Positions 1 through 7,743 of a stretch of DNA of 64,000 nucleotides are shown in pieces. How positions within the stretch are numbered: position 1 is the stretch's first letter; every line of letters begins with the position of its first letter. The position numbers were made by a program, and so were the translations under genes. The notes below the pieces were generated by a model. It did not search any database and was not told the origin of the DNA. It saw nothing but the letters and a program-made list of their open reading frames with translations. Source of the stretch: Caulobacter vibrioides OR37 (GTDB lineage Bacteria; Pseudomonadota; Alphaproteobacteria; Caulobacterales; Caulobacteraceae); assembly GCF_000372645.1 (NCBI RefSeq), contig NZ_APMP01000005.1, positions 124,001 through 188,000 on the forward strand, read 5' to 3'.

Positions 1-495
1 GCCGGCAAGACCAGCCTGCTGCGCGCGGTCGCCGGCCTGCTGCGCCCGGCCGAGGGGTCGATCGCCTTCGAGACCGCTGAGGGGCCGATCGAGGCCGACA
101 CGGCGCGCGCCGAGCAGTTGCACATGCTGGGCCACCAGGACGGTCTGAAGTCCAGCCGCACGGCCTGGGAGGAACTGCGCTTCCAGACCCTGTGGACGGG
201 TGGGACCGAAGAGTCCGCCCGCGCGGCCGCCCAGCGCTTCGATCTGCCGCGCCTGCTGGACCTGGAGGTCCGCCGGCTGTCGGCCGGGCAGCGGCGGCGC
301 CTCGCCCTGGCGCGACTGGCCGCCAGCCCCCGATCGCTGTGGTTGCTGGACGAGCCCATGGCCCCGCTGGACGCGGCTCAGCGCGAGGCGTTCGGCGCGG
401 TGATGGCCGAGCATCTGGCCGCTGGCGGGATGATCCTGGCCTCGGTGCACGATCCCTTGCCGATCCCCGCAAGGTCCGTGGAGATCGGCCAATGA
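1..495 (+). CDS. ccmA: Heme exporter ATP-binding protein CcmA (5' partial)
   Basis: This is the C-terminal part of the ATPase of the CcmABCD complex, which powers release of heme-loaded CcmE during cytochrome c maturation at the inner membrane. The window opens inside the Walker A loop (AGKTSLL, missing the first glycines). The ABC signature [14 protein letters not shown] lies near local residue 97 and Walker B LWLLDEP near 115, followed by an H-loop region (SVHDP). About 164 residues are present; the N-terminal 35 or so lie upstream of the window. The stop codon overlaps the ccmB start, so the two are translationally coupled. The identification rests on the ABC motifs plus the ccmB neighbour and is secure. 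Confidence 0.93.
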   Translation, partial: AGKTSLLRAVAGLLRPAEGSIAFETAEGPIEADTARAEQLHMLGHQDGLKSSRTAWEELRFQTLWTGGTEESARAAAQRFDLPRLLDLEVRRLSAGQRRRLALARLAASPRSLWLLDEPMAPLDAAQREAFGAVMAEHLAAGGMILASVHDPLPIPARSVEIGQ

Positions 496-1157
496 AGGCG
501 TTCGGCGTTCTTCTCCGGCGCGAGCTGGCCCTGGCCTGGGGACGGGGCGGCGGCCCGCTGCTGGCCCTGACTTTCTATGCCTGCGTCGTCGTGCTGCTGC
601 CGATGGCGTCCGGCCGCGCGCCCGAGCGCCTGGCCGCCATCGCGCCGGGCATCGCCTGGCTCGCCCTGGCCCTGGCCGCTCTTCTGTCGCTTGAGCGCCT
701 GTTCGAGCGCGATTACGAGGACGGAACCTTGGACCTGCTGGCCCTGGGTCCGGCGCCGCTCGAGGCCGTCGCCGTGGCCAAGTGCCTGGCGCAATGGCTG
801 GCGAGCGGCGCGCCCTTGGCCCTGGCGGCGCCCGTCGCGGCCCTGATGCTGGGCGCCGAGCCGAAGGTCATGCCGCTGCTGGTGCTATGCGCCCTGGCCG
901 GCGGTCTCGCCTTCGCCTTCCTGGGCGGGCTGGGCGCGGCTCTGGCCCTGGGCAGCAAGCGCGGCGGCCTGCTGGTGGCGGTGATCGTCCTGCCGTTGTT
1001 CGCCCCGCCGGTGATCTTCGGCGCCGGAGCGCTGGACGGCTACGGCGCCGGTCTGCCGTGGACCGGCGGCCTGCTGCTGCTGCTGGCCTATTGCGTCGGC
1101 GCGGTGGCGCTGTCGCCGCTGGCCATGGCGGCGGCCTGCCGCAACGCGTTGGATTAG
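492..1157 (+). CDS. ccmB: Heme exporter membrane protein CcmB
   Basis: This 221-residue polytopic inner-membrane protein is a permease subunit of the CcmABCD ABC-type complex in System I cytochrome c maturation. It begins [21 protein letters not shown], the usual CcmB opening of a short basic amphipathic stretch before the first membrane span. About six hydrophobic segments follow, and the length matches the family. The conserved region [21 protein letters not shown] (near residues 59-79) is typical of CcmB. An in-frame reading extends upstream of 492 but antisense-like to no known domain. I chose the ATG that overlaps the ccmA stop (ATGA). The remaining ccm genes resume at 2998 after an interruption. 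Confidence 0.95.
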   Translation: MKAFGVLLRRELALAWGRGGGPLLALTFYACVVVLLPMASGRAPERLAAIAPGIAWLALALAALLSLERLFERDYEDGTLDLLALGPAPLEAVAVAKCLAQWLASGAPLALAAPVAALMLGAEPKVMPLLVLCALAGGLAFAFLGGLGAALALGSKRGGLLVAVIVLPLFAPPVIFGAGALDGYGAGLPWTGGLLLLLAYCVGAVALSPLAMAAACRNALD

Positions 1158-1170
1158 GGTCCGGCGAGCT

Positions 1171-2064
1171 CTACGGCGTCGGGGCGACGGTCGCCTGGAG
1201 CTCGCCCGGCGCGGCGTGCTTTTCGCCCAGCACGACCGCCAGGCTGCCGCCGATGATCAGACAGCCGCCGGCCAGCAAGAACGGCGTCAGACGATCGCCG
1301 AACAGCAGCACGCCGCAGGCCGCGCCGATCAACGGCTCGATGTTGATGAACACTCCGGCGCTGGCCGCGCCGACCCGCGCCGCGCCGAACTGCCAGGCGG
1401 CCGTGGCCAGCAAGGTGGCCAGAACGCCCTGGGCCAGGATTCCGGCCCAGACCGGCGCGCTGAGGCTCAACTTCGGCGGGCCGTGCATCAGGAAGGCGAT
1501 CGGCAGGACGGCGGCGGCGGCCACGATGATCGACACCGCCGGAATGGCCATGGCGTTCGGCGCCTTGGGCGCCTTCCGCAGAACCAACAGCCAAGCCAGG
1601 AACAGGAAGAGGGCGCCGATCGACAGGGCCACGCCCAGCGGGCTGCTGGCGCCGTCCGGCTTGCCGGCGATCAGGGCGGCGCCCAAGGTGGCCGCGGCAA
1701 CCCCGGCCCAGGAAGCCGGCGTGACCTTCTCGCCCAACACCTTGGCGCTGACGGCGATCAAGGCCGGCATCGCCCCGACCAGCAGGGCAGCGACCGTGAC
1801 GCTGACATGGGCCAGCCCCTCGAACTGGACCATGAAGGCGACGCCATAGAGCCCGCCGGACAGCAGCACGACCGGAGACTTGAACAGCGCGCGGACCTCT
1901 GGCGCGCGCAGGGCGAACGGCGCGGCGGCGAGCGCGGCGACGATGAACCGCAACAGCACCATGTGGGCCGCGTCGGTCTCGGTCAGGATCAGCTTGCCGG
2001 TGGGAAAGCCCAGGCCCCAGCAGACGCCCGCCACGGCGAGAGCGAGAAAAGCGATCGATTTCAT
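1171..2064 (-). CDS. DMT superfamily (EamA-type) permease
   Basis: This 297-residue integral membrane protein has about ten hydrophobic segments and the internal duplication expected of two EamA domains. The first starts FLALAVAGVCWGLGFPTGK. The second repeat begins around residue 145, after ASSPLGVALSIGALFLFLAW. Members export small metabolites or amino acids, but the substrate cannot be read from the sequence. The gene is on the minus strand and converges on ccmB with a 13-bp gap, so it interrupts the ccm cluster. I chose the ATG at 2064 because MKSIAFLALAV gives a clean first span; an upstream in-frame ATG at 2088 would add eight residues. No strong ribosome binding site separates the two starts. 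Confidence 0.88.
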   Translation of the reverse strand: MKSIAFLALAVAGVCWGLGFPTGKLILTETDAAHMVLLRFIVAALAAAPFALRAPEVRALFKSPVVLLSGGLYGVAFMVQFEGLAHVSVTVAALLVGAMPALIAVSAKVLGEKVTPASWAGVAAATLGAALIAGKPDGASSPLGVALSIGALFLFLAWLLVLRKAPKAPNAMAIPAVSIIVAAAAVLPIAFLMHGPPKLSLSAPVWAGILAQGVLATLLATAAWQFGAARVGAASAGVFINIEPLIGAACGVLLFGDRLTPFLLAGGCLIIGGSLAVVLGEKHAAPGELQATVAPTP

Positions 2065-2209
2065 GGGGGCCCCGCGCCGTTGAATCATTCGGCCGGGTCA
2101 CCCCGCGGCGGACCGCGCGGCGTTTGGACCTTGGTCTGTCCCGGAACTGAAAGCTGACATAACGCCCGGCGCAGACGACGCAACCCCGCGCCTGTCTCGC
2201 CGCCGGAGC

Positions 2210-2227
2210 GAACCTGTAACATTGTTC
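2210..2227. promoter_or_regulatory. GAAC-N10-GTTC dyad upstream of the Spy-like gene
   Basis: A GAAC and GTTC pair separated by ten bases lies about 73 bp before the start of the Spy-like gene, in the gap shared with the divergent DMT permease. It could be an operator, but no known regulator consensus was matched. Confidence 0.25.
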
Positions 2228-2299
2228 ATGAGCGCGGACATTTTCGCGCCATATCGGCGTGGCCAAGCTCTTCCCCGCACCAACACGGAGCTCACGACC

Positions 2300-2890
2300 A
2301 TGCGTAAAACGCTTTCCCGTCTGGCGCTCGCGGGCGCCGCCGTCACTGTCCTGGCCGGCGGCGTCGCCCTGGCCCAGGTTCCCGCCCCTCCGGCGCCCCC
2401 CGTCCCGCCGCCGCCCCCCCTGCCCCCGATGGAGGCCATGATGGCCGGGGGCCCCGGCATGGGCCTCATGCACCATCACGCCCCCGATCCCGAAAAGCGC
2501 GCTCAGCGCCTGCGCGATGTTCTGCAGCTGCGCGCCGACCAGGACGGCGCGCTCAAGGCCTATGTCGACGCGACCACGCCGAAGTTCGAGCACATCCGCA
2601 GGGAGGACGGCCCCGATGCCGGCGGCAAGATCGAGCCAGCCGATCGCAAGCCGCCGACCACGCTGGATCGCCTGGACCGCATGAGCAAGATGGCCGAGGC
2701 CATGGAGAAGCGCATCGCCGCCACGCGCGCCTTCTACAACGCCCTCTCGCCAAGCCAGCAAAAGGCTTTCGACGCGCTCGATCTGGAAGGCGGGATGGGC
2801 GACCACGTCATCATCCGTCGCTTCGAGACCCGCGGCGCGCCCGTGTTCCACGGCGGCGACAAGGCCCCTCCGCAACGCAAGGTCGGCTGA
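2300..2890 (+). CDS. Spy/CpxP-like periplasmic protein
   Basis: This is a 196-residue exported protein. A signal peptide (MRKTLSRLALAGAAVTVLAGGVALAQ) is followed by a proline-rich linker (residues about 27-50), a short Met/His-rich patch (MAGGPGMGLMHHH), and a helical domain. The helical part contains an LTxxQ-type motif (LSPSQQKAFDAL, near residue 150), the hallmark of the Spy/CpxP family of ATP-independent periplasmic chaperones and stress sensors. The start at 2300 has a GGAG ribosome binding site nine bases upstream; the reading frame extends further upstream without function. The gene lies between the two halves of the ccm cluster and ends in a strong terminator. The Met/His-rich patch could bind metal, but that is inference. 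Confidence 0.75.
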   Translation: MRKTLSRLALAGAAVTVLAGGVALAQVPAPPAPPVPPPPPLPPMEAMMAGGPGMGLMHHHAPDPEKRAQRLRDVLQLRADQDGALKAYVDATTPKFEHIRREDGPDAGGKIEPADRKPPTTLDRLDRMSKMAEAMEKRIAATRAFYNALSPSQQKAFDALDLEGGMGDHVIIRRFETRGAPVFHGGDKAPPQRKVG

Positions 2891-2907
2891 CCTCGACCGA
2901 GCGGGAT

Positions 2908-2940
2908 GGAGCGGCGCGCCTGCACGCGCCGCTCCTTCTT
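2908..2940 (+). terminator. Rho-independent terminator after the Spy-like gene
   Basis: A perfect 11-bp GC stem (GGAGCGGCGCG, 2908-2918, with CGCGCCGCTCC, 2925-2935) with a six-base loop is followed by TTCTTC. It sits 18 bp after the stop codon and separates this gene from ccmC. Confidence 0.8.
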
Positions 2941-2997
2941 CGCCTCCGTAGCCATACGGCCATTGCCGCCGCCGTTTCGCCGCTCTAAGCAGCGGTC

Positions 2998-3741
2998 ATG
3001 GACGCGCGTCACACGTTCGATTTCCTGATCAATCCCGAGCGGTTCATGGCCTTCTCGCGATGGGCCGCGCCGCTGCTCGGCGCCTTGGCCAGCATCGCCG
3101 GCGTCGTGGGCCTGGCCCTGACCTTCCTCGTGCCCGAGGATTACCAGCAGGGCGACACCGTGCGGATGATGTTCATCCACATTCCGGCCGCCTCCATCTC
3201 GCTGTTCATCTATCTTTGCCTGGGCGTGGCCAGCTTCCTCGCCCTGGTCTTCCGCCAGGCCCTGGCCGATCTCGCCGCCCAGGCCTGCGCCCCCATCGGC
3301 GCGGTCTATACCGCCCTGGCCCTCATCACCGGCTCGCTGTGGGGCAAGCCGATGTGGGGAACCTGGTGGGTGTGGGACGCGCGCCTGACCTCGGTGTTGG
3401 TGCTGCTGCTGTTCTATCTCGGCTACATGGCCCTGCGCGGCGCGCTCGAGGACGAGCAGAAGGCCGGCCGCGCCGCCGCCATCCTGGCCCTGGTCGGCCT
3501 GATCAACCTGCCGATCGTCAAGTTCTCGGTCGAATGGTGGAACACCCTGCACCAGGGCTCCTCGACCTTCATGGCCAAGCAGGGCAATGGCCTGCCGGCG
3601 GTCTATGCCTGGCCAGCGCTCTTGATGGGCCTGGCCTATCTGGGTGCGTTCGGCGCGCTGTGGCTGGTGCGCATCCGGGCTCTCGTCTGGCGGCGCAAGG
3701 CTCGGGGTCTGGCCCTGAAACTGGCGGAGCGTCCGCGATGA
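2998..3741 (+). CDS. ccmC: Heme exporter/handling protein CcmC
   Basis: This 247-residue inner-membrane protein presents heme to the chaperone CcmE in System I cytochrome c maturation. The heme-binding tryptophan-rich (WWD) motif is readable as WGKPMWGTWWVWDARLTS near residues 116-133. Flanking histidines expected to ligate heme are present in FIHIPAASIS (near residue 60) and WWNTLHQGSS (near residue 182). Six membrane spans are predicted by eye, the family norm. The stop codon overlaps the ccmD start, and ccmD in turn overlaps ccmG, making a tightly coupled three-gene unit. Confidence 0.96.
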   Translation: MDARHTFDFLINPERFMAFSRWAAPLLGALASIAGVVGLALTFLVPEDYQQGDTVRMMFIHIPAASISLFIYLCLGVASFLALVFRQALADLAAQACAPIGAVYTALALITGSLWGKPMWGTWWVWDARLTSVLVLLLFYLGYMALRGALEDEQKAGRAAAILALVGLINLPIVKFSVEWWNTLHQGSSTFMAKQGNGLPAVYAWPALLMGLAYLGAFGALWLVRIRALVWRRKARGLALKLAERPR

Positions 3742-3905
3742 GCTTCGATTTCGATGCCGGCAAGTACGCGATCTATCTCTGGCCGGCCTTCGCCATCTCG
3801 GCTGTCGGCTTCGCCTGGCTGATCCTCGACAGCCTGGCCTTCTCCCGACGTTGGCGCAAGGAAGCCGAGCGCCGCCAGGCCGAACTGGACGCGCAAGTCC
3901 CATGA
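3738..3905 (+). CDS. ccmD: Heme exporter protein CcmD
   Basis: This 55-residue protein has one membrane span (YLWPAFAISAVGFAWLILDSL) followed by a basic, charged cytoplasmic tail (RRWRKEAERRQ). This is exactly the CcmD layout. CcmD stabilises CcmABC and promotes release of holo-CcmE. Its ATG overlaps the end of ccmC by four bases, and its stop overlaps the ccmG start (CATGA). The size, topology and position together make the call safe even though sequence conservation in the family is low. Confidence 0.9.
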   Translation: MSFDFDAGKYAIYLWPAFAISAVGFAWLILDSLAFSRRWRKEAERRQAELDAQVP

Positions 3906-4414
3906 AGCGCTGGCTGGCCTTCGCTCCGCTGCTGATCCTGATCGCCCTCGCGATCCTGTTCGCCGGCTATGCGCTGCGGCGCGATCCGCATGTCCAGCCT
4001 CACGCCCTGGTCGGCAAGCCCATGCCGGCCCTGTCGCTGCCCGAGTTGGCGACCGGGACGGCGACCCCGATCCGCGCGCCCTCGGACGGGCCGATCCTGG
4101 TCAATTTCTTCGCCTCCTGGTGCGCCCCGTGCGAGGTCGAGCATCCTCAGCTGATGGCGCTGAAGGCCCAGGGCGTGAAGATCGTAGGCATCGCCTACAA
4201 GGACGCCCCGGCCAACACCCAGGCCTTCATCGGCCGCCTGGGCGACCCCTTCGCGGCGCGCCTCGTCGATCGCGACGGCCGCGCGGGGCTGGAGTTCGGC
4301 GTCACCGGCGTTCCCGAGACCTATCTGGTCGGCTCGGACGGCGTGATCATCGCCAAGCACACAGGCCCGCTGACGCCCGACGCGGCCGAGGACCTGCTGA
4401 GGAAGGCGCGCTGA
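3902..4414 (+). CDS. ccmG: Thiol:disulfide interchange protein CcmG/DsbE
   Basis: This 170-residue membrane-anchored periplasmic thioredoxin-like protein keeps apocytochrome c (or its CcmH partner) reduced so that heme can be attached. An N-terminal anchor (LLILIALAILFAGYAL) is followed by a thioredoxin fold. The redox motif is WCAPC within NFFASWCAPCEVEHP (near residues 67-82), and the cis-proline loop is GVTGVPETYLV (near 138-148). The length suits the DsbE family. It is the last gene of the ccmC-D-G unit; ccmE, ccmF and ccmH are not in this window. Confidence 0.95.
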   Translation: MKRWLAFAPLLILIALAILFAGYALRRDPHVQPHALVGKPMPALSLPELATGTATPIRAPSDGPILVNFFASWCAPCEVEHPQLMALKAQGVKIVGIAYKDAPANTQAFIGRLGDPFAARLVDRDGRAGLEFGVTGVPETYLVGSDGVIIAKHTGPLTPDAAEDLLRKAR

Positions 4415-4486
4415 CGCCACCTTGAGCCAGTCCGCTTCAAACGGAATCATTCGAAGCGAACAAATGCACTTTAAATTCAAGTATTT

Positions 4487-4536
4487 AGAGCGCATTCGAG
4501 CGGCTTAGCCGCTCACACCTAAACCTAACGCGCTCT
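4487..4536. repeat. AGAGC-bounded interspersed palindromic repeat, copy 1
   Basis: The element starts AGAGCGC and ends CGCTCT, and contains the palindrome GAGCGGC-TTA-GCCGCTC (4498-4514). Read on the minus strand, roughly 45 bases match the element at 19341-19378. It overlaps the last codon of the gene at 4535 and lies downstream of ccmG, so it may serve both as a 3' end structure. Confidence 0.7.
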
Positions 4537-4930
4537 AGCGAACGCAGGTATGGGGCGACACAGCTTCGCGCTTCATGCCGGGGATCATGGCCAAGGCCTC
4601 GTCCTTCGAAGCGGCGTGCGGGGACCCTCGCCCCACCACAACCTGATAGTCGCATGGGCCATACTGATGCGACACGCCGTTGAGCGTCCGGCTCTCGACC
4701 ACCATCCGATCCGCCGAGGACCACACCGACGTCACGTCCGTCAGCAGCGTGTGGCGGTCCGGCGACCGCAGCCAAGTCTCGCCCTTGTCCGCCACCAGCA
4801 TCTGGTAGCCGTTGCGCAGACTCCGCTTGGCCGGGAACATCGAGGCCACGATCGAGGCGATGAACAGGCCGACGACAACCAGCACGGCCAGGAAGACGAT
4901 CTTTTGCCTGCTCACGGGAACTCCAAACAA
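4535..4930 (-). CDS. Conserved-looking hypothetical, N-terminally anchored
   Basis: I do not recognise this 131-residue protein. It has one N-terminal hydrophobic segment (KIVFLAVLVVVGLFIASIVASMF, residues about 10-32) preceded by few charges, then a soluble and probably periplasmic domain with two cysteines (near residues 93 and 129) that could pair. The start at 4930 is the first ATG. Its stop codon lies within the repeat at 4487-4536. It is divergent from the gene at 5021 across a 90-bp gap that contains a CtrA-like box. No catalytic motif is visible. Confidence 0.6.
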   Translation of the reverse strand: MFGVPVSRQKIVFLAVLVVVGLFIASIVASMFPAKRSLRNGYQMLVADKGETWLRSPDRHTLLTDVTSVWSSADRMVVESRTLNGVSHQYGPCDYQVVVGRGSPHAASKDEALAMIPGMKREAVSPHTCVR

Positions 4931-4962
4931 AGGGTGCGCTCACCGGTCGCGGAGCTATCGCG

Positions 4963-4977
4963 TTAACGCGGCGTTGA
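4963..4977. promoter_or_regulatory. Possible CtrA-like box
   Basis: TTAA-N7-TTGA lies between two divergent genes; the CtrA full-site consensus is TTAA-N7-TTAA. There is one mismatch and no further evidence, so this is only a candidate. Confidence 0.25.
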
Positions 4978-5020
4978 CCATACTCGCCGACCCTTCGTTA
5001 ACCATGTTAGACGTCGAGTC

Positions 5021-5296
5021 ATGAGCACCGTCCGTCCCGCCGGTTGGCCGTCCGTCCCGTCCAAGCCCGCGACCGCGCCCGCCAGCGGCGCCGGCGCTCA
5101 GACGCGCGCGGCCTTCTTCCAGGCGGCGCTGGGCGACGCGACCTCGGCCCGGCCGGCCGCCGCGCCCTCGACGGTGCAGATGCAGACCATGGCCCAGCCC
5201 CAGCAGCGACAGGCGCCGCCGAAGCCCTTCGTCCAGCCGGACGCGCAGCCGCAGAAGATCCTGCGGCCGGGATCCTTGCTGAATATCCTGGTTTAA
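5021..5296 (+). CDS. Small Ala/Pro/Gln-rich hypothetical protein
   Basis: This 91-residue protein is of low complexity, rich in Ala, Pro and Gln, without a signal peptide or membrane span. Only the extreme C-terminus (KILRPGSLLNILV) looks structured or motif-like. I do not recognise a family. It sits alone between a divergent gene and a repeat pair. Coding status is supported by the strong GC bias at third codon positions and the absence of a better frame, but not by homology I can name. Confidence 0.5.
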   Translation: MSTVRPAGWPSVPSKPATAPASGAGAQTRAAFFQAALGDATSARPAAAPSTVQMQTMAQPQQRQAPPKPFVQPDAQPQKILRPGSLLNILV

Positions 5297-5329
5297 GCCC
5301 TTACCGCCCCCCGCGAGCGGAAGACGACT

Positions 5330-5378
5330 AGAGCGTGACGCCGAAAGTGGGAACCGGTTTCGGCGCGTGTCACGCTCT
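5330..5378. repeat. AGAGC-bounded hairpin repeat, copy 2a
   Basis: The perfect outer arms are AGAGCGTGAC (5330-5339) and GTCACGCTCT (5369-5378). Inner arms CGCCGAAA and TTTCGGCG flank a GTGGGAACCG core. The same core recurs in degraded form at 24676-24713 and 38643-38668. Confidence 0.75.
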
Positions 5379-5391
5379 AAGTATTTGATTT

Positions 5392-5441
5392 AGAGACTCG
5401 TTATCGTGTCGAAACGATTCCGTTTTGACACGCGAGGCTCT
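5392..5441. repeat. AGAGC-bounded hairpin repeat, copy 2b
   Basis: This is a second hairpin directly after copy 2a. Arms AGAGACTCG and CGAGGCTCT carry one mismatch, and inner arms CGTGTCGAAACG and CGTTTTGACACG also carry one. It overlaps the stop codon of the MarR gene and probably forms the 3' end of its mRNA. Confidence 0.7.
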
Positions 5442-6000
5442 AGGCGGCCTTCTTGGCGGCCTTGTCCTTCTTGGGCTTCTTGTCCTTCTTCGGCTTCTCG
5501 GCCTTCGGCGCCTTCAGCTTCTTGGGCTTGGGCTCCGGCTCGACCGGGTGCAGGTCGGCGCCGGCCATGTCGGACAGAAGGTCGAGGAAGCCCTCGCGCT
5601 TGCCCGGCTTCAGCAGGGCCAGGATGCGGGCGTCGGCCATCGCCACCATCGGACGGATGGCTTCGAGCGCTTCACGACCGGCCTCGGTCAGGCGAACGCT
5701 GTTGGCGCGGGCGTCCTCGCTGGAGCGCTGACGCTCCAGATGGCCCTTGGTGATCATCCGGGCGACCATGTCGGCCAGGGTCGAGCGGTCGATGCCGGTG
5801 GCGCGAACCAGGGCCGTCTGTGTGACCCCTTCGTTCTCGGCCACCGCGGCCAGCACGGCGAACTGGCGCTGGGTGACCCCCGCCTCGCCGCACTCTTCAG
5901 CGTAGATGTCGAGCGCGAGCTGCAGGACCCGGTGCAGCAGGTGGCTGGGCGAGCGCTCCAGCGCGCCCCCGGTCGCCTTTTCACCCTTGGTCTTGGCCAT
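5440..6000 (-). CDS. MarR-family regulator with lysine-rich C-terminal tail
   Basis: This 186-residue predicted DNA-binding protein has a winged-helix core of MarR type at residues about 20-145. The recognition region reads TQTALVRATGIDRSTLADMVARMITKG and the wing carries SSEDARANSVRLT. Unusually, the last 35 or so residues form a Lys/Pro/Ala-rich tail (for example KKDKKPKKDKAAKKAA), reminiscent of histone H1-like bacterial tails. MarR proteins usually repress a nearby gene in response to phenolics or oxidants, but here no obvious target adjoins. The tail could add non-specific DNA affinity; that is inference. The ATG at 6000 precedes a typical N-terminus. Confidence 0.85.
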   Translation of the reverse strand: MAKTKGEKATGGALERSPSHLLHRVLQLALDIYAEECGEAGVTQRQFAVLAAVAENEGVTQTALVRATGIDRSTLADMVARMITKGHLERQRSSEDARANSVRLTEAGREALEAIRPMVAMADARILALLKPGKREGFLDLLSDMAGADLHPVEPEPKPKKLKAPKAEKPKKDKKPKKDKAAKKAA

Positions 6001-6095
6001 GCCTCGCGCCCCCTGTTCGCACGGCCGTGCTCGGCCGACGGACGAATCCTAGCACCGATACACGTCGATTTGACGACAGACGGTCCGTGGACGGC

Positions 6096-6707
6096 CTAGA
6101 AACCCGCATCCGGCGGCTCGACCGCGGCCGTCTCGTCGGCCTTGGCCATGTGCTTCATGATGAAGGGCACCTGGGTGGCGACGAACACCAGGGCCAGCGG
6201 CAGCAGGCCCAGGCGGAACTTCACCCAGGTGTCGGTGTCCTGCGTATTCCGGACGATCTCGTTCAACGCCGCGACCACCGCGAAATAGATCCCGTAGCGG
6301 AGGGTCAGGGTCTTCCAGGCCGCCTCGTCCATGCGCAAGGCCTCGCCCATCACCAGCTTCAGCGGCTGGCGACCGGTCAGCACGCCGCCGAACAGGAAGG
6401 CGGCCAGGGCCAGGTTGATCACCGTCACCTTGATTTTCACGAACACGTCGGAGTGGAAGATCAGGCCCAGGGTCCCGAACACCAGGGCCATCGCCCCGAA
6501 GAACAGCGGCATCAGCGCCAGGCGGCGCTCGACCGCGAAGCCGATGATCAGGGCGGCGGCGGAGGCGGCCACCAGCACCCAGGTCGCCTTCTGGAAATCC
6601 TTGGTGATGAAATAGGCCGCGCCGAAGGCCAGGGCCGCGCCATAGTCGACGACCGTCCGGACCCAGCCGTTGTTGTTCTTGGGAGCCGTCTTAGCCGCTT
6701 CGCTCAC
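6096..6707 (-). CDS. yciB: Septation protein A / inner membrane protein YciB
   Basis: This 203-residue inner-membrane protein of the YciB/IspZ family is linked to cell-envelope synthesis and septation in other bacteria. About five or six hydrophobic spans follow a polar N-terminus. The family-typical segment MEGEAxR-like appears here as LVMGEALRMDEAAWKTLTLRYG near residues 117-138, followed by FVAxNEIV-like AALNEIVRNTQDTDTWVKFR. It begins three bases after the ftsY stop on the same strand, so the two form an operon. This pairing is common in alphaproteobacteria. Confidence 0.92.
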   Translation of the reverse strand: MSEAAKTAPKNNNGWVRTVVDYGAALAFGAAYFITKDFQKATWVLVAASAAALIIGFAVERRLALMPLFFGAMALVFGTLGLIFHSDVFVKIKVTVINLALAAFLFGGVLTGRQPLKLVMGEALRMDEAAWKTLTLRYGIYFAVVAALNEIVRNTQDTDTWVKFRLGLLPLALVFVATQVPFIMKHMAKADETAAVEPPDAGF

Positions 6708-6710
6708 GGA

Positions 6711-7652
6711 TCAGTCCTTCAGGCCGACGAGGGAGCGCGAGAAGGCGCGCGCGTCGAACGGTTGCAGGTCTTCCACGCCCTCGCCGACGCCGATCAGCTT
6801 GATCGGGCTGTCGGAGGCGCGCGCCACGGGCACCAGCACCCCGCCGCGCGCGGTGCCGTCCAGCTTGGTCATGACAATCCCGGAGACGCCGACCTGGTTG
6901 CCGAAGATCTTCTCCTGGGCCAGGGCGTTGCGGCCCACCGTGGCGTCAAGGACCAGCAGGGTTTCGTGCGGATAGTCCGGATCGACCTTCTTCACCACAC
7001 GGATGACCTTGAGCAGTTCGTCCATCAGGCCCTGCTTGTTCTGCAGGCGGCCGGCGGTGTCGATCAACACGACGTCGTAATGCTCGGCCTTGGCGCGCTC
7101 GACGGCCTCATAGGCCAGGGCGGCGGCGTCCGAGCCGGTCGGCTTGGCCATGAAGTCGGCGCCGGCTCGGTCGGCCCAGACCTTCAGCTGCTCGACGGCG
7201 GCCGCGCGGAAGGTGTCGCCAGCGGCGATCAGCACCCGCGCGCCCTTCTCGGTCAGGTCGGCGGCGATCTTGCCCAGGGTGGTGGTCTTGCCCGAGCCGT
7301 TGACGCCGATGAACAGCACGACATAGGGGCGCGGACCGCCCAGCGGGTCGAAACTGCCCTGGCGGTCGGCCAGCTCGGCGGCGATCAGCTCGGCCAGGGC
7401 CTCCTTGACCTCGGCGTCGGTGGACGACTTGCCGAACCGCGCCTTGCCGAACGCCTCGGCGATGCGGCCAGCGATGTCAGGGCCCAGATCGGCCTCGATC
7501 AGCATCTCCTCGAGGGCGTCCAACTGTTCCTGGTCGAGAGGCTTCTTGGTGAAGACCCCCGTGACCTGGTCGGTCATCTGCTGGGACGACCGGGCCAGGC
7601 CCGACGTCAGGCGCTGGAACCAGCCTTTTTTCTGCTCGGGCTTGTCGCTCAT
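6711..7652 (-). CDS. ftsY: Signal recognition particle receptor FtsY
   Basis: This 313-residue SRP receptor GTPase docks ribosome-SRP complexes at the membrane for co-translational insertion. After a short N-terminal segment, the NG domain shows G1 GVNGSGKTTTLGK (near residues 115-127), G2/G3 elements DTFRAAA and DTAGRLQNK (near 145 and 200), and G4 TKLDGTARGG (near 263-272). The acidic A domain of E. coli FtsY is essentially absent, as is normal in alphaproteobacteria. It is followed by the YciB gene after three bases. Confidence 0.97.
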   Translation of the reverse strand: MSDKPEQKKGWFQRLTSGLARSSQQMTDQVTGVFTKKPLDQEQLDALEEMLIEADLGPDIAGRIAEAFGKARFGKSSTDAEVKEALAELIAAELADRQGSFDPLGGPRPYVVLFIGVNGSGKTTTLGKIAADLTEKGARVLIAAGDTFRAAAVEQLKVWADRAGADFMAKPTGSDAAALAYEAVERAKAEHYDVVLIDTAGRLQNKQGLMDELLKVIRVVKKVDPDYPHETLLVLDATVGRNALAQEKIFGNQVGVSGIVMTKLDGTARGGVLVPVARASDSPIKLIGVGEGVEDLQPFDARAFSRSLVGLKD

Positions 7653-7743
7653 CCGCGCCCCTTTAGTCGAACGGGCGAAAGTGTAAATCGGGATTTAACG
7701 GCGGATGGTTAGCGCGTGGCGGACCGGCGTGTCATGAAGGGGC

